From NCBI RefSeq assembly GCF_032118995.1, contig NC_092654.1, positions 2,480,001 through 2,544,000 of the forward strand: a stretch of DNA of 64,000 nucleotides, read 5' to 3'. Below the pieces are notes generated by a model. It searched no databases, was not told where the DNA came from, and saw only the letters and a program-made list of their open reading frames with translations. The stretch is from Asterias amurensis. Taxonomy: Eukaryota; Echinodermata; Asteroidea; Forcipulatida; Asteriidae. The translations under genes were made by a program, and so were the position numbers. Below are positions 13,257 through 26,700 of this stretch, in pieces. Numbering within the stretch: the first letter of the stretch is position 1; the number at the start of each line of letters is the position of its first letter.

Positions 13257-14639
13257 GATTTCACTCTGGGAGAGTGTAATGCCAACCAACTCTGTTCTCA
13301 CTGGTATAAAAAAAATTGTTACTTTAATACGATGGCACTTAGGTGATCTATTGTGACATAGTTGATTCTGTTGTTGAATAATTCTGAATGGAAAATGTAA
13401 GTTGAGGTTTGACAGAAGTTAAATAATTGCCAAAGATTGGAAAATATTAATAATAAAAAACTATAATTTGTTAATATCTGTACAGACAAAATATATAACT
13501 CAAAAATGTTTAGTTCTTGTTTTAAAAGTGTATGTTTTCTGGTGGCCAGGATTCGTGTTTTAAAGATAAAGCACTCTTGAAAAGGTGTTGTAAACGTTCA
13601 TTTTATAATTTTTAAGTTTCACTTATAAAAAGTGTGTGATAATACAATAGGCACTCTTGACGTATATTTCCTGAGTTTCGGTAGCATAGGATGGGTCAAG
13701 AGCAACCTTCTCTTCATGAGGGTGCCCTAGTGCATAAAATATGGCCTGTGTGTATTCCTACGGTTTTGTTTGGGGTTTATATACTATTCGTGAGCAATAC
13801 GATTTAACTTGACAGGTGATAACCAGATAGTGGTTTTCAGATCATTATAAATTTGTGGTACTAATAATTTATGTACAAATAGATATTATTGTCATTGTGT
13901 CAGTTAGTCATGGTGCAAGACCTAGTTCCCATCACTCAAATATTGCGACCGCCCCCCCCCCCCCCCCCCATCCGAACCATCAACCAATAGGTAGCCTTGT
14001 CCATGGCTCTTTACGCAATCACCGGCCCGCTGGTAAGAACTGCATAGATACTATACTGCACGGTACATAACAGTTCTTGATACCGTGGGGGTCGAAGCAT
14101 GGTTTTTTGAGGTTTCAACCTCCTACAAGTCCTAATTTACGGCTTCGTTTGTACGAGGTTGCATTAAAGTTAAAACCTGTGAATACTTATATGAAATCAG
14201 GTGCTAAAAAAACTGGGGAAAAATGAACTAAATAGAACACCCCCTCCCCCTCAAAATTTATAAACCACCAAAGCTCTAGGTTTAATATATGAAAGTAGTT
14301 CTCCCAATGTTGTACACACAATTGACTAACGACGAAAAGAATTATACGAATGTTATTATTTATAACATGCATTGTAGTAATGTTGTAGCGTTTGCAGTTA
14401 AAAGGAAAAGCAAAATGTACTATAAGTCATATATGTATAATATGATTAAACAGAATGATATATTGTACTGAAAGATGATGTAAATAAACCATATGAAACA
14501 TAACATGTCTTTGTTTCTAACGAGTCTAAATTTCAAGAGGTTGAAATATTTTCAAATTAATTTAGCAAAAAATTCAAAGTTAAAACAAAGTGAGTAAATC
14601 ACCAAACCCTGAGATGCATAGTTAATTTGATCATAATAC

Positions 14640-14985
14640 GCAGTTCTTTTATAGCGCTTCATCACTCACGAGTCCCGATGGGCGTCCCAAAGCGCTCAGT
14701 ATTTTCCTAAAGGTAAGTGGAGCTTCATGATGAAGCATGAGACCTTTTCCTTTACATAAGCAGCCAATAAAACCAGGAATACCGGGGCGAACCCCTTCGA
14801 TAAGTGCACTGCGTTCTTTTACATGCATTACATAGCACAGGGGACCAATGGACACAGCAATAATGGTTAAGTGTCTTGTGAAGGACACAAGTGTCACGAC
14901 CGGGATTCGAACCCACAACTCCGCTTATCAGAAACACAAGAGCTCGAGTCCAAGGTTCTTATCCAATCGGCCATGATGAATCTTC
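14640..14985 (-). mobile_element. tRNA-derived SINE
   Basis: On the minus strand a tRNA-like head (B box GGTTCGAATCCC) is followed by ACACTTGTGTCCTTCACAAG, CACTTAACCATTATTGCTG and a body ending in GCGCTATAAAAGAACTGCG. Truncated relatives lie at 17625-17945, 25205-25440, 29020-29360, 31600-31790 and 36000-36300. The chance reading frames it supplies are not genes. Confidence 0.7.
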
Positions 14986-16051
14986 ACATAAACAACCAAC
15001 AACAAATAAAACTCATCCTATATCAAATGTATTATTTGGGTTACATTTACAATTTTTATTTCTTTGCAAACGCTGAATGCACGTCTATTGACACTTTGCA
15101 GAGACATCACACAAAGCTATTGAATTCTCAAAGGTTGTCATTCTTGGAGTCAAATCAAATGTTTAAATATGGTGAGTGTGTAAACAAAAATGCATTGCCT
15201 AAAAGCACACTACACACCCATAAGTATGTAATGGCCTCCAATAATGGACCTTCCTTTGTTCAACTCTACAATAGTTTCCTTTGTGATAGCAACCATGGAC
15301 ATATTGTCCCTTTTGTTATGAGACTTCGTTTGAATTTCACTACAATTCAAGTACAGTAACAGGGGGACACTAACTCCCCAAATAGCACAACCAAGACTTA
15401 TTGTGGTGATGATAAAATAAAATGGCCAATAGAGGGCACTGTATAGTCCTTTCTATAGCAACGTCACAGCCCAAGGTTTTGCTAAACAAGGTTTGAAACC
15501 TATGGGAAGCCATAAATGCAAAACAAAAACAGATGGCCACTGTTTGTAACAAAGTTAGACAAATATTCAAACAGAGTGTTGAATTTGCAGAGTAAATCCC
15601 TTGCAGTTGCATCAACATGTACATATTGCTACATCTTATCACTGTCAGTGGTTTGCGAACTACGAGCAGCCAAAAATTCTTAATATGTGACACGAGTAAT
15701 GCAATTAATGAGAACACATGGAATTGACGGTTGGCTAGTTGCAAACAGGGATAGAAAACATGTGTCTACATGTAAAGCATGGCCCTATAGAACACTCAAC
15801 TTCAAGACAGTCAGTTATTCACATCAAGGGTTTCTAAATTATTGAAAAACATTTATTATTAATGGCCGACACCTTGTTAACACAACCAAGGAAAATATTT
15901 AACTGGAGCATGACACTATTCCACAGGCTTGATCAACTATTCACAAATTCCATCCAAGTGTTAAGTTTAAATATTTAGTCATAAACCACAATGGAAAATG
16001 GCCTGGTAAGCTTTAAAATAATTTGGGGTTGAACAAAGAAAAATCGATTAT

Positions 16052-16130
16052 GGCAGGCGTTGAACCCGAGTGTGACCTCTGGATTAATGCACCGGTGCTC
16101 TACCAACTGAACTATGTAGCTCTAATGTTG
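16052..16130 (-). repeat. tRNA-like SINE head
   Basis: On the minus strand AGCTACATAGTTCAGTTGG begins an A-box region followed by TAGAGCACCGG and a CGGGTTCAACGCC B box. The stems do not pair as a functional tRNA would, so it is read as a SINE fragment. Confidence 0.5.
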
Positions 16131-16899
16131 GCAGTCTCCCAGTTGAAATGCTGTCAATGAGGAACTATCAAATGAGACAACACTCAGTCTCAATGGAATT
16201 GAAGAGGTACTCAAACAGTTGAGTTTGAGTTTTTTTATACATATAATATTGCTCTTTTATATTTAAGTTTATAATTTAAAATTACTGTAATTTTATAACA
16301 TCCATCTTAAAGTGTGTTTCAACCACCAAATTTACCCCCCCCCCCCCCCCCACTTATCATTTTGTCTACTTCTCTATCTGAAGAGTACAGGCAGAGAAAA
16401 TGTTAATACAGCACCTTAACATGTAGCCAACAAAACAAAAATCCAAAGAAGAAATATGTTGAGTAAATAGTACTGAAGCAAACAAAAAGGATCTCTTAAT
16501 TCACCTTAAATAAACATCTCCATTCATCATGTGAAACTGCAAGTGAAAACACATGTGAAGTGAAAACATATGTGAAAACACTTGTGAAACACATGAACAA
16601 TTTTCCTTACTAGAGTGCTTGATTCGAGACAAAATGGAAAAGAGAAAGTGAAAAATTAAAATAGTGAAAAGTCAAAGATGAAAATTGAAAATAAAAATGA
16701 AGTTTAAAGATTTGATCCTGTTATACTTTTTTGTAATACTTCCAACAAACACAGACGACTCCTACATTTACAATATTAAATATATTCTTCTTCATATGGA
16801 ATGAGGTCTTCTATTTATACGTGTTGGTGAAATATATACACACTAGAAGACGTTTATGTGGCTAAGAACCTTTTTTGTGTAGAGTTGCTTGCCTTCTTT

Positions 16900-19800
16900 T
16901 TAGTCTTCGAACTTTCTGTTCGGGTTGACGCCAAACATTATTCTCCTGATCTCTGGAAGCATCTAATGAAACAAAAAGTTAAAGAATAATTTTAGACCAA
17001 GCAAAAAACCCATACATGTTAAGCGTCCCCGCCCAGAGCTGTCAACTCTCAATGATTCTGCAAACAGGTCCCTGAAAATAAACCAATCTATCCATGTTCT
17101 GATTTTTTTTTTGTAAGCTCCCTGATTATGAAAACTTTGTACCTTTTATGTTGAGCGTAGTTCTAAATATCTAAGCATAGAATTGGGTTTACATACCTGA
17201 CGACTCATTAAATCTAAGCGACTCTCCAGTGTATTGGTGACTTTGATTTTCCTATTGAAGGCATACATCTCTATACCGCCAGTACTAGGGAAGAAACAAA
17301 CAACACGTTACGACTAGGGTTGTAGGAGGCAATCAATTTCACTACATTCGGAAGGAACACTTTGGTAGCACAAGAGACATTGTTCAAAATTATGTGAAAG
17401 CTAGGACCTTGCTGCCTGTGAATTGCCTCATGATATATGGCTCTAATGATTCTGTGACTCACATGTCTTCTCCCAAGAAGTTATCTTTATCTAGGGTGAC
17501 CTCGCATTCTTTCTTTGTTGCTTTTTTGTAATCGGCCACGGCTGCTTGTACTTGTTCCTGCGAACACATAGAAAGGAAGTAAGATTAAGAATTAATGATA
17601 ATAATAATAATACTGGGTTTTGTGGAGCTAGGTTTTAAAGTATGATACCTTTTACTTTATAGCACCGTATAATGGATGGTTTACAAAGCAATGTGGCACA
17701 ATATGCTGTTGATCAGACCCAAACACCAAGGAGAAACCCTTCTCTTTTTGACAAGAGCACTGGGTTCTTATACTTGCATTACACAACACACCGGACCAAT
17801 GGCTTTATGTGCCATCCAAAGGACACAGCAATAATGGTTTCAAGTGTCTTACTTAAGGACCCCAGTGTCACGACCGGGGCTCAAACCCACACTCTGCTGA
17901 TCAGAAACACAAGAACCTTAAACACATGTATATCAAATAGGCAGACACGAAAAACTCTAAATCCATATAAGTCTGCAATTTCTCATCCACATCAAAAGTA
18001 CCTTAACTAGTTGTTGGTCATTCTCTTTGCAGCGTACAGTAATTTTCTTCTCCATGAGTTGGTATAACCCTTGGCTCAACAGCCCAAACAAGATCTTGGC
18101 ATATTTGCTACGATCTTGGATCACCTCTCCAAGACGTATTCTTGCCTCCTCCAGCAAGGCAAGGATGTGATCCTCTCGACACTTCAGTACTTTAAGACGC
18201 GCTTGATTTAACATGTTGGATTGTTGGCTATGATAGAAAAAATAAAGAAAAAGATTGTCACAACAAAAATATGCTTACAGAATAAGATTATCGGCCGCAA
18301 CACCATGTCACATGTACCATTAGTAATTGGTATCCTGCTTATTTCAGCTAAGCAAGAACTCTATAAAACTGGCCATGGCATGATGCTGTTAACAATCTAG
18401 TCCAGGAAAATGTGTGACTTAAGCATAAGTTTAAAGTGTTGCACCACCTATTGGTTTCACTTACATTTTTTTCTGCAGTTCTAAATTCTTTTCCTTTCGC
18501 TCGTAGTATTCCATAATTTTAAGTCGCTGCTGCTGAACCAGCCTCCCTTTCTCAATCTGGAATTCTTCTTCTGCCTGAAATATCGAAATAGTCATGATAT
18601 TAACTTCTAAAAACAGTAATGCTAATATCATTAATAATAATCATTTATCTAGTGCCAAATCTAGCTTAAAATGCTCCTAGGGACTGTATAATATAAGAGG
18701 AAACCACATAAAAGGTAACATTAAAGTACATAGTTACGAAGTATACATTATATTTACAAATACATGTATAATAAACAATAATTAATTAATTAATTAATTA
18801 CTAAAACAAACTTAAAATAAGGAAAATAAATGTAAACCTAGACAAGCCTAAAACTCCTAGCAGGAATCGGAGTCTGATTGTTGTTTACAAAACAGCCTGT
18901 CTATTTGCAAATATGTCAAAGGTTATGTGCAAATAAAATAGGCTGAGGCATGCAATGTTGTTTATAGTGACAGAAGTACATTTTTGGTACAACATTAAAT
19001 TGAGGACTACAGTGGTTTAATCCTGCCCTAGTCACAGTTATTTGTGAAATAATTAAGAATGGAAGCGAATCACTAATAAATAGAGAGAAAACAATACTTT
19101 ACATGGACCAGCCTGTGACAAGTATATTACAAAGAAATCAAAGGCAAAAATTAGACACCATAGCAGTAGATGATCTGTTCAGTGAATAGACCAAACGAAT
19201 AGGAAGCATATAAACACCAAAAAATCACACAAATACCAACATACATGTATGCACAGAGAAAATAAATATTGAATAATACAGTTAATACTAATGAAAATAA
19301 ATTAAGGAACACATAGTTAAATGTATAAAGAAAACAAACAATTTGAAATGAATTCAATAACAAAGCAAAGTGATATCTCAGACAAGGCTTTCTAAGAAAG
19401 AATTATCTGAAAAGACAGCCATTGAATGTCACATTTGAGAAAGCAGGGCCATTATAATTTTTGCAAAATCTTAAAGTCACCTGGAAAAAGAATTTTTTTT
19501 CTTTCAAACATAAGAATATATATGCTTACAAACAATAAAACATTCTTTTTAGTAATTGTTTGTCAGGATTTATATATTTAAAAAATATATAAAGTTGTTT
19601 GGGGGCTGACTCCGCCTACCCCTTTTGCCTGCAATGCGTATAGTAAACACATGTGCAAAGTACATGTACGTCCAAGTCGTGAGTTGGTACACTTCAAAAA
19701 GTGTTTTTCTGCATTCAGCAGCAATACACCTGGTCGACATTGCCGGAAAAAAAACACAATTTTGTTTTTTAAACGTACAAACTCACGACTTGGTCCGTAC

Positions 19801-20980
19801 ATGTACTTTGCAATTGAGTTTACTCTACGCATTACAGGCAAAGTCTGCCTGGATTGACGTCACGAACAGCGCCCTCTCGGGTCGGGGTCTACTCTTAAAT
19901 TTGTATATAACATAAGAACTGATTTTTTTAAAACCTTAGTTAACTGTTTATTCACATTCCACTCATCAAAACACATATATTAGTGACAAAAGCTTTATTT
20001 TGAAAAAACACCAATTCCAGGTGACTTTAAGATAAGTATATATGAGAAACTTTTGTCGGGGCCACCAAGGCCAAAACAAGGGGGAAACAGAGATCATCAC
20101 CTTTGTCTCCTCTGTGTAATATCAGGTTTAAAGGATTAGATGAGTTTTGAGTTCAGCACAAAAATTGAAACGATTTGAATTGATGACAAACACACAAAAA
20201 ATGTTTAAACACCCCGCCCACTTTAAAAACAAACATTATTATATTTTGAATTACCTTTGCATCAATTTCATCAGCTTTCTCTCGGGCCTCCTGGTCAATG
20301 AAGGCCATCATATGCTGGATCTGTACACACACGGCAAAATTATTGCACAAATGTAATAAATCTACCTACAAATGGATCAATCTATGTACCACAGCCAATT
20401 AACGTAACCCTCCATCCTCCCGACCGATGGCTGGTCTGTGACCATCGGGAGGATGGAGGGTTACTATTATTGCAACTTACTATCAAAATTTATACTACAC
20501 TAGATACATTATCATGATGCAGCCTAATTGTAATTTGTATTTACTATTAAAAATAGAAATAGAAAAATTTAAAAAATTGGTTTAAAAGACACACAAAGCC
20601 ACTGAAAAGTTGCTTACAATAAACATTGGGGGTCATTGTAACATTTTCCCCATTTTATTTGCAAAGATTTCGGTACCGTGGATTTCTGCCAACACGTTTC
20701 CACTCGGTTTTAACAAAAGGAATATCTCATTTGAGTAAATTGGATACTAACGCAAGAAAGCCCAAATTTATTTTTAAAACGAATGAAAAAATGATGGCAG
20801 AATACGGCAATTTTTCGAAAGAAGAAAGAGAAAAGAAGCAGTGGATTGGATACGTCAGAACATTTTTATTTTCCATGTCCCCAAAAAAGCTAGGGCCATA
20901 CAATTTAATAAACATGTAATTTAAAGACTAACTAAGACAATATTTACCTGCTTCTGCACCTCGGCATCATTTTGTGCCAT
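16900..20980 (-). CDS. ATP6V1E1: V-type proton ATPase subunit E, complete
   Basis: Subunit E is a coiled peripheral-stalk subunit that links the catalytic V1 head to the membrane sector of the proton pump on endosomes, lysosomes and some plasma membranes. Seven exons in coding order: 20980-20948, 20320-20255, 18574-18465, 18227-18002, 17557-17463, 17284-17197, 16962-16900. They sum to 681 nt, or 226 residues plus stop, the same length as human ATP6V1E1. Seen: start [11 protein letters not shown], then [74 protein letters not shown] and the C-terminus [12 protein letters not shown]. All introns are GT-AG with matching phases. A possible acceptor near 21012 hints at a 5'UTR intron. Introns hold a SINE (17625-17945) and a TTAA MITE (19471-20030). 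The gene appears single-copy here, just outside the tandem duplication. Confidence 0.97.
17625..17945 (-). mobile_element. tRNA-derived SINE in an ATP6V1E intron
   Basis: Same family as 14640-14985: TATAGCACCGTATAATGG, ATGTGCCATCCAAAGGACAC, AGTGTCACGACCGGGGC and a terminal AACCCACACTCTGCTGATCA, oriented with the tRNA head on the minus strand. Confidence 0.65.
19471..20030. mobile_element. TTAA-flanked MITE, family 3, with nested inverted repeat
   Basis: Ends are TTAAAGTCACCTGG and CCAGGTGACTTTAA. An inner inverted repeat (about 19615-19855) pairs GTACATGTACGTCCAAGTCG with its complement near 19795. No coding capacity. It sits in the ATP6V1E intron 18575-20254. Confidence 0.8.
20404..20464. 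repeat. Perfect 20-bp-arm hairpin in an ATP6V1E intron
   Basis: GTAACCCTCCATCCTCCCGA is followed after 21 bases by its exact reverse complement. A partial relative, GTAACCCTCCTCCCGA, lies near 33891 inside another MITE, so this is probably a minimal foldback element. Confidence 0.8.
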
Positions 20981-21599
20981 TTTGACGGAAAACTCGCGTC
21001 CAGAGACCCTACAAACAGCAAATAATGAAGACAAATTATCGCAGGAATTACAGCCCCAACACAAAAATTGTAGTAAATGTGCAAGAAAAGTAGATAAATT
21101 TAGGAAAAGACAGACACCCTTTACCTTTATAGAAGTAGATATATATTGAGACGTCAAGGGATCGTACTAAAACGAAGCACACACGTTCTCAGTGTTGAGC
21201 ATAAACACATCCCCCATCGACACAACAGCGATTTGTTTTTCACTCTAACACTAATGAGGTAACGGGGTCGAGTTAGAATTACCATCGTCCAATTGAAAAC
21301 GAGGTTAGTAAGATACAGTCATGTGATACCACTTTCAGCAGGTGACTCATTAATTTTGCCCGGTAATAAAGTCATTTCTAAACAAACTTAATTTGATATA
21401 TGACTATCATGCGCAATAAACTCTCACACGAGGGTCACATAAATAAAATTAAGACCGATCATTGAGGTACTTTTAAACAATTTGTGTCCTGATTCTAGTC
21501 CAGCCGACGGAAACTTAGAAAAAGGGGCGTGGCTCATTTGACCTATAGGGACATTAAATCCCTAGCATCTTCACAGTGGTTATTTTTTTTCTTTAAAAC
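20981..21599. other. ATP6V1E 5' leader and upstream region up to the duplication border
   Basis: Should hold the transcription start and promoter of ATP6V1E (minus strand). I see no clear TATA box. The 3' end of MATE copy A lies further right on the same strand, so this is not a shared divergent promoter. Confidence 0.4.
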
Positions 21600-21928
21600 A
21601 ATGATTCTGTTAAGCTAAAAGTGCCAAGTTTGTGGCTTCAACTGATTTTGTACACAGCCTTTCCTTCATAATGTTTATGTTATTAATTTCCATAAAGCTA
21701 AATCACATGACCACTCAAGACCATTCAAAGCTCTACCACGTGGAGGTGCGTTAAGCAACTCGGTCATCTTCTCAGTTTAAATGTTAAGAATCTTTATTCA
21801 AATTCTACATTGAGTTTCATTTAGAAGTCATTGATTTTGGGAAGTTGGACATTCAGGTGTAATACTTTGTGAGTTAAAAAAAATACGGTAAACAGTTTTC
21901 TGCACATTGTTTGCAAGACGAAACATCC

Positions 21929-21948
21929 CGCCCCCCCCCCCCCCCCCC
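21929..21948. repeat. Poly-C tract, shorter in unit B
   Basis: An uninterrupted C run follows CATCCCG. The matching tract near 44868 is about half as long. Other C or G runs lie near 6110, 13950, 16335, 26118 and 50365. Confidence 0.8.
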
Positions 21949-23092
21949 AACTCCAACCCCAAAAATGAATAAATGAATAAATAAATAAATAAGTCCGCAC
22001 AACAAAAAAACCCCAAAACAACACTTGTTTTATAATAAAAAGACAACAAACCACTGATAAATATCTAGTGTGTGTTTAATGTTCATAAATATACATATTA
22101 CAATACAACGTTATTACCAACGTCATTCATGACATGCAATTATATATAGATAGTAAAAAATTGTGAACGAAAAATTAAAAACTGCCATTTCAAAAAAAAT
22201 GCAACGCATTACCTTGTAATATTAAACCAAAGTTGACACCCCGCCACTCTAAAATACACCATAAAAACCACACGTATGGCAAGTAGGTTTGATTGTTTTA
22301 CAGCAAGTTAATACAGACACAAAATAGACTAGGACGACTCTAGGCAGATCCAAATAAACTATAAAACTGGTAAAACTTGTATGAGGCTGGAAAAATTTAT
22401 CAAAGTTTACCAAACTGTTTATTGCATATTAAGTGACTTAAGTCCATTGTATAAAACCATCAAATAACTCTATCATTTTTAGGTATTGTACTTAATAAGT
22501 AGGGCAGTTCTTTTCAGAAATCTGTTATTAATACATACATAAAAACAAGTATGTATTATCTTTAAAATATATACACATTTTTAAAGAGGTGCAGGAGTAA
22601 GTACATATTTAAGTAAATATTATAATTAAAAACCGCAGCATATGTAAATATTATAGAACAATGTCATCATTTGCATTTACATTAAAGCTTATAAGTAAGT
22701 TAAAGTTTTTGAATGGTCTGTGCCCTTTGGAAGCGACTCTGAAAATTAATTCCAACAAAAACTTGCGCAGTAAGAAGTATAGCAGTTTTGGGTAGTATAA
22801 TCATTTATCAAAAACATTTCATTTCAAAGTAATGCAGTTAGGAAAAATATACCACTTTTTATCTCGAAAAACTTGATAAGGTTTTGTGTGTTCTAAGGTT
22901 ATGTGTATTCTAATTAGGGATTATTCTTCCTAAGTGAATATTATTTACTCTTGATTTTTGGCGATAACTCAAAAATGCGATAACCTTTTGAAATGATTGA
23001 AGTTTTCATGGGTTATTTTTATTGTATATCTCTACATTTATATAGGATTGGAACATTTGAAGGGTTCCAAAAAACAAACATATACTGACCCT

Positions 23093-23446
23093 TTAAAGGC
23101 AGTGGACACTATTGGTAACTACTCAAAATAATTATTAGCATAAAACCTTACTTGGTAACAAGTAATGGGGAGAGGATAGTATAAAACAGTTTGACGTAGT
23201 TTTTGAGAAAGAAGTAATTTTCCACGAATTTGATTTCGAGACCTCAAGTTTAGAATTTGAGGTCTCGAAATCAAGCATCTGAAAGCACACAACTTCGTGT
23301 GACAAGGGTGTTCTTTCATTATTATCTCGCAACTTCGATGACCAATTGAGCTCAAATTTTCACAGGAGTGTTATTTTATGCATATATGTTGAGATAAGTG
23401 AGAAGACTTGTCTTTGACAATTACCAATAGTGTCCACTGTCTTTAA
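23093..23446. mobile_element. TTAA MITE, family 1, unit A only
   Basis: Left end TTAAAGGCAGTGGACACTAT, right end ATAGTGTCCACTGTCTTTAA. The matching place in unit B (about 47835) reads GACCCTTTAAAAAGGGGAAT with no element, a natural empty site with one TTAA. Confidence 0.92.
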
Positions 23447-23751
23447 AGAGGGAATGTACTTTGAATTAGCACCTTTTCTGATAGACTTGATGACAAGTCA
23501 ATAGGCCCTGCCTATTTGTCTGCCGTTCATGCAACAGTCACAGTGCAATTATACACATGCAACGGTTGTAGGTAGCGCAGGGCAGCTCTAATTGCCACTG
23601 ACTCACACACACATGGGATCAAGGATGAGTGTACCATCCCCGTAGCTACACTGCGCTGTAACTACACTGCGCTTAACAATTACCCTCTTGACTTCAAGAC
23701 TACTTTTCTGTTGAAAGTCAAGTATCCGTACATAGCACGTATTAGATTGTT

Positions 23752-26700
23752 TTATTGATAACTCTCTGTCAATAACTCATAAGAGGTATAGTTTGCAGTG
23801 GTATTTGCAAAGTTTGGACTGATGGCTGGTCTCAATGTAGGCACAATGTACACAGAAATCAAGGTACATGTAATGAAGAAAGACACACAGAGAAAGAGAG
23901 CTAGACCACGACGTAAAATCAGCTGATTCAAAGACAACTTATCCAAGGTAAGGATTTCAATGACATCACCCTTCTCATCTTGTGTGTCTTCATTTCTGGC
24001 GCCTGCCTCTTCACATCCAGCCGTACTGCTGTCTTGTAAAGCATTGACATCACCGAGGCTGGAGCCAGCCTCTCCATCTGCCACTTCACCAACACAATTA
24101 CTTTCATCAGATTGTAGGGGCTCTGACTCCTTTTCTTCATCATCAGCAGCGATTGAACTCTCCAGACAACGCTCCTCAGTCTTAACATCTTCATTGTTAG
24201 TCACTGGCTTGAAATCTACTGCACTATCAACACTTCTCATATCAGTAGATTTGTCTACTTGTTGCATTGTGTTGTCAACTGTCCCACTATCATTGACTGG
24301 AGCCAGCTCTACTGGAGTTTCTTCATCACCACGAAGTGCCTTTTTTTCATCAGAATCTCCCAAAACAGCAGCTCTTTTCTGTGCCTGTAAAGATTCAAAG
24401 ATTTAATACAGAAATGTTGTTATTATGTCACCTTTGATTTTGCCCTTGTTTCCAACTTCTTGCGGTCAAACCCTCCAACCTCCCTTTTGTCTCACTATTC
24501 GGCGTTAACACTTTTTAAAATTATTTCTGCCCCCTCAATCTCTCTCTCTCTCTCTATGGGTGCGTTTGATAAGCTTCCCTGGGTCGACCCCTGCAGTGCT
24601 CACTCGGGTGAGCCCCTGACAAGAGCTAATTGAACGATCACACTCGCCCTCTCGTAGTGACCTACTCCACGGGCAGGGCACTGGGGGCTGACCCGGGTGA
24701 AACCCGTCACAGCTATTCGAACGTACCGGGGCAGACCTGGGTCGACCCAGGGAAGCTAAATGAATGCACCCAATATTCATGTATTTCAACTTGACTGCTT
24801 CTTTTACATTCATATGCCTGTTCAAAAGTGTGATGTTGCCATTGTCATGTAACCTTTGAGAAAGACTCTGCTAAGGTCGCAGGCCATTGGCAATTGTTTT
24901 GCATATATGCAAAGTTGTATACTTGATGCAAGCGCTCATGTTACTTATTATATCCCGGCTGCCAGTGTCTTGGAAGAATGTTATAACATCTTACCTTAAC
25001 AGCTTCTTTGTCCCACTTAATAAATGAGATGAAAAGCAGGAGAAACGGCGCCTCTACAACAGGTCCAGTCATCAAACCTAACCAGATACCTGAAGAGTCA
25101 CAATTTTAATTATTAATAATCATGATAACAATAATCATAACTTGTTATTTTATCAAGTTTACCGCTTTATTACACACCTAGGAGCATATCAAAGCTCTCA
25201 GTATTTCCTGCAAGGTATGTGAAGCTTTTATTTGGAAGTATGAGACCTATTCTATTATAGCACCATTTAATGGTTTCCAAGGTGCTGTGTCGCAATATGC
25301 TGCCAGTCAGACCAGGAACCCCTTCTCTTTATGATAAGTGCACTTAGTTTTTTTATGTGCATTACACAACACAAGCGACCTATGCCTTTACATCCAAATT
25401 ATCTAGTGTGATGTTTTGTTTCAATAAAAAAAAGTGATCCAAGTGTGAAAGGGCTGGCCGTTATTCCCTTGGGAGAGAAGTGTGGAAACCTAAACAAAAA
25501 TTGCATCCCACATGCTATTTCTTGCTAAAACTACGAGCTGAAAAACATTATTGATTTATTCGTTTCTTTCAGGAAAGGGAAAATTGCGTAAACCTCAACT
25601 GATATTGGAGGGAAGAAATACAACAGCACAAAGTTTCCTACAATAATGAAAAAACTTACCTTTGAATCCATAATCAAAGGCAAACGTCAAAGTACAAGCC
25701 AAAGGAATAGCTATAAGAGTGAGGCAAGTGAAGGCTGCTATAGCACTAACTTTTTGGTAGCCACAACCACGTAGAACGCCATGGAACACAGCCTAAAAAA
25801 AATTACAAAACAAAAAATATAGAGCTTGTCCAAGATTAATGAAACTTTGATTGGCAATGTCTGCTAGAAGACGGTATACAATATACATTTTTCCGGAAAG
25901 ACAAGCTTTGAAAATGCCCCCGGATGCCCGCGATTCCAACGGAAAAACATAAAAATGCATGAACTTTCCAGTGCAAGCACTTACTGTTTTATGCTTCACT
26001 GACCAACAACAAAAATGGACAATAGGTACTGAAATATCTTGCTCCAAATCTCCCTTTTAAGTTTTTGGGGGTGTTATTGTGTAATTCTTAATTCCAGACA
26101 TGAGTCCATTTTTTTTGGGGGGGGGGGAGTTATGAGAGATCGTTATGCTGCTACCATTGTATTTGCGAAAAATTCATCAAGCGGGTGAGCACAAAAACAT
26201 CTCAGAGTTATAGGCGGTAAGTTCTTAATTGTGAAATATCTAACTGCAAAATGGAAACTTACATTCAGACTGTCAAAAAAATTGAAGACAGCAAAAATGG
26301 GAACAACACTTGAAGCTAGCTGAATAACGTCACTGTTCAAGAAATAAAGCCACAAATGATAAGAATAGAGATACAAGTAGGATTTGAAACTTTGCCTGAT
26401 AGAGATACAATCTAGAAAGCTTTGCAGTAACACCAAGTACATGAGTAGGATTTGAAACTTCGCATGGTGGAGATACAATCTAGTAAGGTTTGCAGTAACA
26501 CCATGTACATGAGTAAGATTTGAAACTTTGCATGGTGGAGATACAATCTATTAAGGTTTGCAGTAACACCATGTACATGAGTAGGATTTGAAACTTTGCA
26601 TGGTGGAGATACAATCTAGTAAGGTTTGCAGTAACACCATGTACATGAGTAGGATTTGAAACTTCGCATGGTGGAGATACAATCTATTAAGGTTTGCAGT

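Larger units (their letters stand above)
10230..16899. other. Gene-free interval between convergent genes (3'UTRs and repeats)
   Basis: No exon with family similarity was recognised. It should contain the 3'UTR of the glutamate carrier (an AATAAA lies near 10811) and, on the other strand, that of ATP6V1E. Marked repeats are listed separately. C-only runs occur near 13950 and 16335. A 162-codon open stretch at 14871-15359 begins inside a SINE and resembles nothing I know. Confidence 0.6.

Noticed and set aside
14871-15359. 162-codon plus-strand frame
   Set aside because: It starts in a SINE and continues into sequence with no recognisable domain, splice context or counterpart.
20626-20919. 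97-codon plus-strand frame within ATP6V1E intron 1
   Set aside because: Lysine-rich but with no family resemblance and no second copy in the window; most likely chance in AT-rich DNA.
23960-24406. 148-codon plus-strand frame, repeated at 48169-48615
   Set aside because: Antisense of the acidic C-terminal MATE exon; composition and conservation follow the minus-strand frame.
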